This document shows positions 25,771 through 36,184 of a stretch of DNA of 64,000 nt, one piece after another (the stretch's first letter is position 1; each line of letters starts with the position of its first letter). Both the position numbers and the translations under genes were made by a program. The notes beneath the pieces are model-generated. The model made no database searches. It saw nothing but the letters and a program-made list of their open reading frames with translations, and was not told where the DNA came from. The stretch comes from Carya illinoinensis (Eukaryota > Streptophyta > Magnoliopsida > Fagales > Juglandaceae), in NCBI RefSeq assembly GCF_018687715.1, contig NC_056766.1, positions 42,200,933 through 42,264,932 of the forward strand. Direction: 5' to 3'.

Positions 25771-27600
25771 ATGGCGGTCATAGGCACAGCCCTTCCAGAC
25801 CCTCCCCGAATCCACAGAATCCCACAATCCAAATATGTCGACGCTGTCCGATGGCTCCCCCAGTTTTCAGCGTTCGACCGTTTCGTCGTTCTCGCCCTCT
25901 TCGATTCCTCCTCCGACTCGCCCTCTTCCATCGAAATCCACTCTCTTGACACGCAAGCCGTAACCTTAAGCTCCCAATCCACCTGGGCCCCACCCTCTCG
26001 AGTTTCCTCCCTTAAAACCTCCCAACTCCCTGGCCGCAAGCCCCTCATTGCCGCCGGTACTGTTTCCGGCTCGCTACACCTCCTCCTCGCAAACTCCGTC
26101 GACGCTTCGCTCGAATCTGAGTTTTCGGTTTCGGAGGAAGAGCTCCATGTGGGGCGTGTATCATGCGTGGACGTGATGGAAGGTGGGGGAGAGTTTGTGA
26201 GCGTTGGAGAGGACGGGAGGGTCAATCTGGTGAGCGTCGCGGGTTCCGAGTTGAGTTTCCGGCGGTTTTTTGATAGCCAAGGGTTGGTCTCGTACACCTC
26301 GGCGAAATGGGCGTCGCCGGCCGAGTTTGTGACTGGTGGCTATGGGTTTAGCCTTCAGTGGTGGGATCAGAGGAAGCCCGGAGGGGTGGCTTCCCAGCTC
26401 AAGGGAAACTGGTGAGTGATTTTTTACTTTACCTTTACTAATTCATGCTTGTCATCTACGAACGAAAATGTGTAGATTACTGTTATTGTGTTTGTATAAT
26501 AGACAATTTGCTGTGGAAAAGGCAATTGGGCAAAGGTGAAGTTGGAATGAAAATTAGGGAACTTGACCCTGTTAAGAATTCAAAACTGTTCACAACCAGC
26601 AATCACTCTTGCTACCAACCAGACGTAAACATCCCTCTACTGATCTTACACAGTAAGAAGCTTATGATGTCTTTTTTTCATGAGTGTTTCTCGCTGTTGT
26701 CATGAATTTGACTCGATTAAAACAATTTTTGAAATCTTGAAACTTTTTTCATCATCTCTGTTTTTAATTTGCGCTGTGTGTGTAAAATTGTATTCTAGGT
26801 GACTCATTTGAAAGGTTTAGCGCATTTCTTCAAACCCGTCATAGATGGAAATTTGATTCTAATAAAGCGTTTAATCTATCTGCATGGAAGCGCAATCTAG
26901 TGTTCTTAAGTGTATAAGATTGTGACTTAAGATTTTATGAAGGACAAATTACCTATCCAAAAAAAAAAAAGATTTTATGAAGGACAAATAATCTATTGAA
27001 CTCATACTTCTTAATTATTATGTATCATCCTTTCATCATTTCTTAAGGGGCATCAAATGATTGATAGATAATTAAAAAAAAATGGCAAATAGTTCTCTAA
27101 TTATTTGATGCCATAGAAGGGGATGATGAAAGTATGATAGTTGGAAGGATGATAAATGGTATTTTTCTTCTTAATTTTTCCTTAAAATCCTTAGACTGAA
27201 GAAAGCTTCCATACCATATAAAATGATGATATGTTATAGTCTTTCGTGTTGATAATATTGCAGGGCTCAACGAATGTCTGGGATTGTTCAGTCCATTGAT
27301 ATCCATCCATCAAGAAAGCACACTTGTTTGGTAAGATGCCTTCTCCACCATTCTTGTTTATTTATATGTTGGATTACTTATCAAAAAATTCATAAGTTGG
27401 ATCGCTAAGGGATATGGTGGTAATATCTACAGCGATATTGTACAAGCATATTACCTTTTTGTGCTATGCACTGCATTAGTAAAGGTTAAACAACCTCTTT
27501 TTTTTTTTTTTATATCAGTTATTAAAGGTTAAACATAATAAAATCTGACGTTTATCATGCACCATTGGGCTGTGGATGTTGGTTCAGAGCTCAGAGCCTT

Positions 27601-27653
<53 letters not shown>

Positions 27654-29228
27654 TTTATTTCTTTCAAGTATGTGGAATGCTGGAAGTAGGACATATTATC
27701 CATTCAGGTTGGTTCTAGCTGTATTGTCCTATGTACTTGGGTTCCTAACTTCCTTTTGCACATCATATTTACCTTAGAAAAAAAAATATATATCTTCTGG
27801 TTTGTTACCTTCCTCCCCCCCACCCCCTCCCTCTCAGGAAAAAAGAAAAAACTGGCTCCCCTCTGTCTATTCTTCAAATTTCAATGAGTGACACATTGAC
27901 AGTACACTTTTCACCATAAAAATATATCTCCTCCCATGTGATGCCCTAATGTTCAGTAATACTTAGGTGGAAATTAAAGATTATAAGGAAACGTGAATTG
28001 AGGCCAATGATATTGGGCGCCAAATACTCATCTAAAATTTGAGGGAATATGGAATTGTGGATGCTAGTTTAAATGGTTTAGTAATCTTATAAGAATGTAT
28101 CAACAGTTTATTGCTTGTATTGATGTTACAAACGCTTATCAATCTTATTATTCTCGAATAATTAGCTCTTGCATCATATCATAATGATAACTGATTGAAA
28201 CGGTTTTTAAAACCTTTAAAATCATACCATCAAAGGTTAAAATATTTTCTGTTAAATAAAGTGGAAAAGTAATATAGCTTTCACTTTTCATAAGACCATG
28301 TGCCATGACTTGAATATGTGATCTATCCTATTTCGAATAAGAGCAGTTGATATTTGTATCCAGAATTTTCTCGATTATTTTCATATCCATAAAAGTACCG
28401 AAAGAAGGAATGCTTTACTCCAACTTGTTCAAGAATAGTGACTTTTGAGTATTGATGTATGATTAGTCAGTTCAATTTCTCAATGGTGTGACCATCTAAA
28501 GCATGAGCTAGCTTGCGGGGTGAATATTTGGTTGGCTTGAAATCTACAGGCTGGAGGCTCTTTAGGCACTGTATTTGCCTGGGATCTTAGGTGGCAGCAA
28601 CAGCCGATTATTCTTTCGGGTATTGGGGTAGGCGAGGATGGAACCCATCCAGCATGTGAAAGTGAGGTCTGGGAAGTTCAGTACGACCGCCACACCAAGT
28701 CTACAAACACTGGCAACATCTCGTCCTCACGGGTCTTACCAGCCATGATCTGCTCAGAAGATGGGATCCTTGCTGTTGTTGAACAAGGTATGAGGTTCTT
28801 GTTGCAACTATTCTTAAGTGATCAACTATAATGGATCAAATCCCTCCCGCCAATCTCGTTTACTTATAGTGGAATAGTTGTTTTCCTTTTTGGAGAAACA
28901 CAAAGTTGTTTCCAAATCTGACGTGTGACTGACTATTTATATTCCACAGACGCAGAACCCATTGAGCTGTTGGCTGAACCTTGTGCAATCAACAGCTTTG
29001 ACATTGATCGGGAAAACCCCTCGGTAAGAAAAATCATGCTAATATTGATTTGAACTCTGTGGAAGTGTGAGAGAACAATGTTGTTTCACCCATTATCACC
29101 CATCACCCAAGATACTTTTAAGGGGAAAACAATCTAGAAGCTTTTAACTGATGCATCCATGTTATGCCGTGCAGGACGTGATCTGTAGTTTGGAATGGGA
29201 ATCTATAGTCTTGTTAACAAGGCCATAA
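25771..29228 (+). CDS. NUP43: Nuclear pore complex protein NUP43 (WD40), complete, 5 exons
   Basis: Exons 25771-26411, 27264-27330, 28550-28787, 28950-29023 and 29175-29228 join in frame to 357 aa (the Arabidopsis protein is of similar length). NUP43 is a WD40 beta-propeller of the Y-shaped NUP107-160 outer-ring complex, used in pore assembly and transport. Visible landmarks are RIHRIPQSKYVDAVRWLP near the N-terminus, LHVGRVSCVDVMEGGGEFVSVGEDG, FVTGGYGFSLQWWDQRKPG at the end of exon 1, VQSIDIHPSRKHTCLAGGSLGTVFAWDLRWQ across exons 2-3, and the C-terminal SLEWESIVLLTRP. The blades are degenerate, as usual for this nucleoporin. The start ATG is preceded by AT-rich DNA. Introns 1 and 2 carry microsatellites and tiny retroposon-like insertions. 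Confidence 0.93.
26930..26989 (+). mobile_element. Micro-retroposon 1: 20-bp insert between 20-bp direct repeats (NUP43 intron 1)
   Basis: A 20-bp sequence starting AGATTTTATGAAGG is present at 26930-26949 and again, identical, at 26970-26989. Between them is only TACCTATCC plus 11 A. This has the layout of a target-primed retroposon: target duplication, a few 3'-terminal bases, poly(A), target duplication. Confidence 0.8.
27361..27402 (+). mobile_element. Micro-retroposon 2: 14-bp insert (NUP43 intron 2)
   Basis: TTTATATGTTGGAT (27361-27374) and TTCATAAGTTGGAT (27389-27402) flank TACTTATCAAAAAA. The flanks match at 12 of 14 positions. The insert matches the TACTTAT-An end seen in longer LINE tails of this window. 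Confidence 0.65.
27480..27535 (-). mobile_element. Micro-retroposon 3: 30-bp poly(T) insert (NUP43 intron 2)
   Basis: TAAAGGTTAAACA occurs at 27480-27492 and 27523-27535. The 30 bp between read, on the minus strand, AACTGATAT followed by an A-run and GAGGT. The orientation is therefore opposite to the host gene. Confidence 0.65.
27603..27649 (+). repeat. (CT)n microsatellite in NUP43 intron 2
   Basis: About 23 uninterrupted CT units. Confidence 0.95.
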
Positions 29229-30246
29229 TACCAAGAAATGGAATTGAAGGTTCGGAGATAAATTCTACTCCATTTCTCTTTCGAAAGAGCTCTCATTCAA
29301 GGAAACAAGTCTTCCCACAATTACTAGGCGCTTAAAAACTCAAATCATGACAATAGAGGATGAAGGGAGCACTGCACTTTTTTCTATATTGATTGAGCAT
29401 GTGTGTGACTGACTTGTAGGCACTAACATGATAATATGTAGTTGCCTTTCCAGCGTATGTAGCATAAAAGTTGTCTTGTACGGCAGGAGAGCAGCTTGTT
29501 TTGCCTAAAATGAGAGAGTAGAAAGCCTGTTCTGTGACTTTCAATGTCTCTATGCAGGGCTGATTTTCTGATATTTTGTTCAATATCATGCTCCAAATGT
29601 ATTGAATGGCAAACAGAGGAGTCATTGGGATTAATTAAGCCTCCAAAGCATGCTCAGGCTTTTAATAATTGGACAGAAAACTTGGATGCAGCATATACTA
29701 AACGGTAAACAGATTTGAACAAGATTAATCTTGAGTTTAGTTATCAAATTAATTATATAAATTTTACTTAGAAGAAAATCACACTTTGGCCCTAATTTGA
29801 AACCTTAGTTGTAACTTATTCTTCATTGAAATATGACTATTATAAGATGGGAAAAAAAATTAGAGAAATACATTATCTCTAAAGGAATTATGCATAAATT
29901 GATATGACTTGATGTGATACAGTAAATTGTAAAATTATTTTTATATTAAATCATAGAGGTAGTTTTAATTACTTCAAATTAAGTTATTTTATGAATTTAT
30001 TTTTATATTATTATTTTTTATTTGTATCATTTTTTAAAAAATTATTAAAAATAATTAATCTTTTTAAGCTGACATGGCATGTGTCGTTTGGGATGTATCA
30101 CAGATACACACACCATGAACTCGCATTGTCCTTAACCGTAAATTCAAAGAAAGATTGTGGTCACCAATCTTTTATCACCTCCACCCACTGCTTCTTCTTC
30201 TTCGTCTGCACCGAAAACTCAAAACGGCAGAAGCAACCTTAAAGAA
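29229..30246. other. NUP43 3' region and bL35c upstream region
   Basis: Intergenic, same-strand neighbours. It should contain the NUP43 3' UTR and the promoter of bL35c. AT-rich from 29700 to 30060. No gene was recognised. Confidence 0.5.
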
Positions 30247-30516
30247 ATGGCTTGTGCAACCTTAACGGTGTCGTTCGGTTTCAGAGTCTCTTCCACATTA
30301 TGCTCTCCTCCTTCGGCTCGCGCCTCTCGCGGCCTTTCGGTTCAACTCGCTCGGTTCAACAATTTGAGCTCCCGTAGACTCAGTTCCTCGCACAGCGTTT
30401 CTGGGTTCGGCTCGGTTCTTCCCCAGAAGCTCTGCACAATCGCTCCCCTCACTCACAGGCTTCGCTCTCTCACCATTGTCTCTGCCAAAGGCTACAAAAG
30501 GAAGACCCACAAGGTT

Positions 30517-30573
<57 letters not shown>

Positions 30574-33500
30574 TTAGTTCATTCCCGTTTGATTACTAAG
30601 AAAACTTGGGAGAATAGAGGAAAGGAAAATTTTGAAGCTTTTATCCTTTTGTGTTATATGAAATATATGGAATGCGCAAGTCCCATTGTTGATGTGTTTC
30701 ACATACCCTTGAATCCGGTAAAACAAACCTATGGTGACAACTGGGTTTCATATGCCACGGAATGTGCTTTTACAAATGAGATTTAGTGCTGGGCGATCAA
30801 ATTCAGGGCAAGGTTCAAACTTTGGGTTGTTTTCGTTATCCTCATTTTCTAAGCATTCAAATGAGCTTTCTTTTTGTTTATTTATCTAGTAGTTTAATTT
30901 TGTGCTGAAGTATTTGTTGATAGGCTTCAGCGAAGCGATTCAGGGTGACTGGTAGAGGAAAAATAGTTCGGAGGAGAGCAGGAAAGCAACATTTGCTGTA
31001 CAAGAAGAACTCCAAGAGGAAATTACGACTCTCCAAAATGGTGCGCTTTTTTCTTTTTCCAACACTTTCTCTATACTTACAAGAAGAAAAGGTCGTGGTT
31101 TTTTCTGTAGGATTCTTTCAAAACGATAGGTTCGTCCATTGATCACATGATTAACTTGCTTCTAATTTTTTTTCCTCTTCGGTGCTAAATTTGGTGTGGT
31201 GGGCCATGGCTATAGACTTTGGTCTAGACCTGCATGATTTTCTTGTTTCCTTTTCTCCTTCTTAAATAGGTTTTTCTCTCGTATACCATCTTGAGTATAT
31301 GGGCTGTGCGTATTATATTAATACAATCGTTTACTTAATAAAAAAAAAATGGTGTGGAATTTTCTCTTAAAGTGATTCCTACTTAAGGTCTACCCTTTCG
31401 GTCAGTACCGGATTCTATTGTTTTTGCATTTATTTGATACGACTGAAGGGACAAAAAAAAAAAAAAAAATCTTGATATTTTTTGAAGCCTTTTTTGAGAT
31501 AAAAGTTTGTTGAGCGATAAGGAAGAAGTAATGCATGGTCTTTGCTTTCTATAAAGGAGCTGTTATCTGTAATTGAGTTTGATAAATTATCACGTTAGAG
31601 TAACAGAATAGGTATATTCATTCCCTATGGAAGTATCGTGTGTTTGTCTCTCTGATGAGATGTTAATTACCTCTTGTTCTATTGCCTTCTTTTGTTATCT
31701 GATCGGTTTGCTGCATCATTTGTGAAGTTTCTGATGGGGTATGGGCTCTTTAGACTCCAATAGAGAGAAATTTTATTGGTTTTTAATGGAGTAACCTGCA
31801 GATTTTATCTAATAGAGGAAGTGACAAATCCTCGTTATATTGAGTGGTTTACTGTCCTGGTTCAATAAGAATGATTAAAAAGATATTCTATATAGACATT
31901 GGGCCAGAAACCTAGAATGATTTATGGTTAGCTTTATTGTTGAAGACCCCTACTGCCGATGGTTTTTTTTATGGAACTTGATCAGCTTTTCCTTCTGATT
32001 TTCTTTATTTTATTAAAAATGATGAATTAGCTTATCATCCATCTCCGGTTTTGCTTGGCATCTGTGCTGTGTTCTGGAATTTGTTAGGTATTCTTACCAT
32101 CGTTAGGTAACCGGTAACTGTCATCCCTTGAGAAGTCTGTCTTTAGTCCGTAACCACAAAACATCACCTTTTTCTTTCTCATTGTTATTGTCTGCTGTAA
32201 TGCTAAGTGTTCGGCTGTCCAGCAGTAGTACATGAGGTGGAGCCTTGAAAGTGGCCACTTTATTCTAAAATAAAATAAAATAAAATGCGCAAGGAAGGGA
32301 CTTTATCAAACACCCCTTCCAAGATGTCACTTAGGTGGGACAAGAAGCATGTAATAATCCTAAGGGATTGTGAAATGGTGAAGATTTTAAATGAAAATCT
32401 GACCGGAACTGGGCGAGAGGTACTAATAAATTTTGATTGTCTATTACATTCCATTTCAACTACTTGTAAAAAGTTGTTTTAAAAAACTTTGAAAAAAAAA
32501 AAAAAAAGCATGCTGTTTCAACTCTCTGAGTTGGTTTCTCACACAGATGCTCATGGCAAATCTTTTTTTTTTTTGAGAAAAGTAAGAAAGTATATTAAAA
32601 AGAATAGGCAAAAAGCCACGTTCAGTACAAAGAATGTCCTACACTATGTAGGGTCAAAAGAACTAAGAAACTCATGTAAATTTTGACCATTAAAACTAAC
32701 AGCAGTAGCCCAAGTACAGAGAGTTCTAAAAAAGAAAACTTTCAGCTCCTCCATTGATCTCTCTTTATCCTCGAATGTCCGTTCATTGCGCTCTTGTCAC
32801 ACGCACCACATAATGCATATCGGGATCATCTTCCAAATTGCCTTAATCTGGTTGTTACCCCTTAGACCTGTCCAGCAAGCAAGAACCGCCACAACTGTTT
32901 CCGGCATAACCCAACCCAAGTCTAGTCTACAAAAAACCTCGTTCCATAACCCTCTAGCTACCTCACAATGTAATAAAAGATGGTCAACAGATTCTCCCCC
33001 CTTCCTGCATATACAACACCAATCTGCGATGATCACCCTTCGTTTTCTCAAATTATCCGTTGTGAGAATCTTGCCCAGTGAAGCGGACCACACAAAGAAA
33101 GCCGCTTTCAGAGGTGCCTTGTGTTTCCAGAGCTTCTTCCATGGAAACTGAGAGGGTTTCCCTTGTGTTAGGGCCTTGTAAAAAGCACGGACCGAGAATA
33201 AGCCTTTACCCGATGGTACCCACCACAACAAATCCAGAAGCTGGTTACTTGGTTTAGTTGAATACAAGAGGCTGAAAAAGGCTTCAAAAGTGTCCATTTC
33301 TCAATCTTGAGCAGCCCTGCTAAAACTGATATTCCACTAGATTTGCTCCCCCATAACCACCATGACTTCCGCCACTGATTTCTCTTTGTCGCTTGCAACC
33401 AAGAATAATGTCGGAAATAAATTCTTAAACGCACAATTACCACACTAGGTGTCATACCAGAATTTGATCCTGTTTCCCTCTCCTAAACGAAGCCTCGTAT

Positions 33501-33758
33501 AGTGAGAGCAAATCTTAAGTAGAACATAGACTAAGTTCTTTGTGAAATATAAATTTCCCTATTGTCTTTAAGTACTGAGAATGGATCTTAATTTATTGTT
33601 TGGATTGGAATGAGATGATGGTTTCAAATGTTGTTTCACAATTGGTTTCTTACGTTACTTTGCTTTACTGTCATGCACAGCACGCGGTCAGCCGGAGTGA
33701 CTATGACAATGTGATTGGTGCCCTGCCATATCTGAAAGTAAATAGAAAGGCAGAGTAG
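30247..33758 (+). CDS. RPL35: Plastid 50S ribosomal protein L35 (bL35c), complete, 3 exons
   Basis: Exons 30247-30513, 30924-31040 and 33681-33758 give 153 aa. The first 75-80 residues ([21 protein letters not shown] and on) are Ser/Arg-rich, a chloroplast transit peptide. The mature part is the bL35 core: [50 protein letters not shown], then [20 protein letters not shown]. bL35 binds 23S rRNA in the large plastid ribosomal subunit. The start is the first ATG in the frame; the frame is open further upstream but has no ATG. Exon 1 ends at K|GT and a long CT repeat begins 7 nt into intron 1. Intron 2 is 2.6 kb and holds two LINE-derived insertions. Confidence 0.94.
30520..30570 (+). repeat. (CT)n microsatellite next to the bL35c intron 1 donor
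   Basis: About 25 CT units beginning 7 nt after the exon 1 end at 30513. Confidence 0.95.
31200..31349 (+). mobile_element. LINE 3' tail insertion in bL35c intron 2
   Basis: A 150-bp insert carries the LINE 3' UTR motif TAGGTTTTTCTCTCGTATAC and ends TTTACTTAAT plus an A-run. TGGTGTGG occurs just before (31192-31199) and just after (31350-31357) and is a plausible 8-bp target duplication. A related tail is at about 41390-41485. Confidence 0.65.
32563..33507 (-). mobile_element. 5'-truncated LINE with zf-RVT domain in bL35c intron 2 (antisense)
   Basis: On the minus strand a near-continuous frame reads [14 protein letters not shown], then [43 protein letters not shown] and [25 protein letters not shown]. 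This is the zinc-binding region downstream of LINE reverse transcriptases. It ends [12 protein letters not shown], followed by a 3' UTR and poly(A) (T-run 32563-32574 on +). Two or three stops are visible. GCAAATCTT at 33508-33516 matches GCAAATC plus T-run at 32556-32564, a likely target duplication. The copy is about 0.95 kb and inactive. Confidence 0.85.
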
Positions 33759-34706
33759 ACATGATGTCTAAATTTTTCGAGGGGGACCTATCTGGTCTGT
33801 ATCATGTTTGATTACTCACATTTATGCACAAGGCAAGTGTTTTGAATCTTGATTGTATCCTCCCCGAGTTTAGGGTAGTTGGATTTTCATACCCTGGAAT
33901 TTCCATACCTCAATTGTTATAATCATTTTAAAAGGCTCTCTATCTTTCTTAGTCGTCACAACTTTCTTTTTAGTTGCCAAAAAATAAAATGTTATTGCAA
34001 AGATATCTCTGAACAAATAGCTTGAGCCTCGTATAACATTGGGGCAAACACAAAAAAGGCATGGCTTTCTTTTGGTTGGTGTGTTCGAGCTAATAACTAT
34101 GTACAACATATCATCACGAGTCAAGTCACTTGATTTGCACTCGGTTGAAGTTTTTACAGTTTCTAGCTAGGGAAGGAGGAAGGGGTGCAATAAGAATTTG
34201 TCACAGATACAAGCTAGACTGCAGTGACAAAAATATGATGGGAGGATGGTGTCTGGTGGAGTTATCCTCTCTCCATACCTGTAGCGGTGGGAAGGATAAC
34301 CTGAATGTCGGAGAAGATAGGATGGATTTCCCGTTCCTCCGGTTTGGCTTGTTGAATGGCCGAGATGATTAGTAGCTTGTTGGCGTTTGTTTATAAGCTT
34401 TATGGTGTTGATGTTGGCATGTACTGCTTCATTCCTAGCAAACTAGGCCCTGGGAGACACGTATGGTTTTGAGAGAATACTGTTGTACGATAGGTTTGTA
34501 ACCCTTCTCAGTCCTTACCGAAGGAGGAGCATGACTAGTTTGGTGACCAACTAAGCATTGGGAGACGTCAAACTCGACCAAATGCCCTGCTTAGCGCCGT
34601 CAATCTTGTGTCCTCAAAGGTCTTTAGCTTCTAAAATTCCTTTGACTAAAATTCTGTAGCTAGGGGGAGAAGGAAGCAACGACTAGCTTCGATTGGATCT
34701 TTGAAA
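33759..34706. other. bL35c 3' region; no gene recognised
   Basis: This contains the 3' UTR of bL35c and a moderately GC-rich stretch at about 34140-34650. Short ORFs there match nothing I recognise. It could be a non-coding transcript or a decayed gene; the sequence alone does not say. Confidence 0.35.
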
Positions 34707-35032
34707 GAGCTCAATTTATCTCAGTTGGATTCAATTTTAGACTTATTATAACATCCAAACACATAACTCTCATATTACTAAATATCACTTAACTCAAAAC
34801 CATTTTACAGATGAGACTTATCACTTTTTTCAACTCAACACCTCTTTACCACTTGAGATTTATAATCTTTTTTAACTTTCCATAAATGCATATAAACTCA
34901 TCTTAACATTCAAATACATTTAAACTCATTTTAGGTAAGCTCTACAAAACTCACTTTACTATCTTAACTCATTACTATTTATAAAAAATTCAACTTATCT
35001 CGACTTAGTTCAACATCCAAACAGAGTGTTAA
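34707..35032 (-). mobile_element. MITE of the ACTGAGTTGAGATGAGTTGAAT type
   Basis: The left end reads CTCAATTTATCTCAGTTGGA and the right end reads TCTCGACTTAGTTCAACATC then CAAACAG, near-inverted copies of each other. The interior lists repeated AACTCA/ATCCAAAC motifs and has no coding potential. Confidence 0.6.
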
Positions 35033-35631
35033 GCTGTTTTCAAGATGGCTTCTATCATCATCATCATCATCCTTGCTGTTAGGATCTCTTGAATATTTTA
35101 TCGAAATTTTAGGGTTTACAACTTTACAGTAAAAATGAGAGACATTAAATAGATTTTACAATATTTATTGGTATTATGTAAATCTCTTAGACAACATTAA
35201 TCTTTGATAAATGTCAAAACAATCAACTTGGACAAAAATATCAAAGTGATTTTTGTTAGTATATAAAACTAGTCCAATTAAGTTGTAATTAATTTAGGTT
35301 AAGGAGTTGTTGCTCGACATGCACTCAACTAAGGGTATTAGAAAAAGAAACTAAGGAAATAAAGAGAACGTCGTTAGATGGGATGAAATGATACTCCAAA
35401 TATGGCCCATAAGAACTAGTTACCATAGATCAAAGTTCTTATAACCCCATTATGTCTAATCAATTATAGAGCCATTTTAAGTGATATTAAGTATAATAGG
35501 GACTTTACTGACATTTGGCTAAGTGAATACCAGTGCTCGACAATAGATAAAAGGTTCACTCGATATGCATATAAGGACATTTGCTTGAGTGAATTAGTGC
35601 AAATTAGTTTGCTAGATGTGCTTGAGATTTA

Positions 35632-36184
35632 GGCTGTATTTAGTAAGTGAAAGTCTTAAGTGCATGTTTGAGATTATAGTGAGAAATATAGCTTATAATT
35701 TTAGGACTTATAACTTATAATTTAAGTAACAATTTCTATTATTAAAACGTTATTTACTGCTTGATAACCATATATTTAAAACACTTTCAAACATGTTACG
35801 TTTATTTGGAAACAAATTAAAAAAGTACTTTCTGAGGTAGAAATGATTATTATTTGAGTTTTTAAAAATTATGATCATATATTTAAAAGTTATAATTATC
35901 TTAAAGTTATATAGATATTTTCGTCTATTAATAATTTTTTTAAAATTCAAATTACGTTCCGCACTATTTGGAAAAACATGTTTGAGAAAAAGTATCAAAA
36001 TAATATTTTTCCTCAAATGTAATTTTTAGCTTATTTAAGATTAAAAGTGTTTTAATATGTAACACCCAAACGATCTAATTTTTTTATTAAAGAGCTTTTA
36101 AAAATATTTAAGCACTTTTTAAGACTTTTTTTAAAGAGATTAAGCACTTTTTAAAATTCCTAATGCAATCCTAAACAGGCCCTT
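35632..36184. mobile_element. Non-autonomous TIR element, about 550 bp
   Basis: The left end GGCTGTATTTAGTAAG and the reverse complement of the right end GGCCTGTTTAGGATTG are imperfect inverted repeats. AAGCACTTTTTAA motifs recur near the right end. There is no transposase. Exact borders and the target duplication could not be fixed. Confidence 0.5.
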
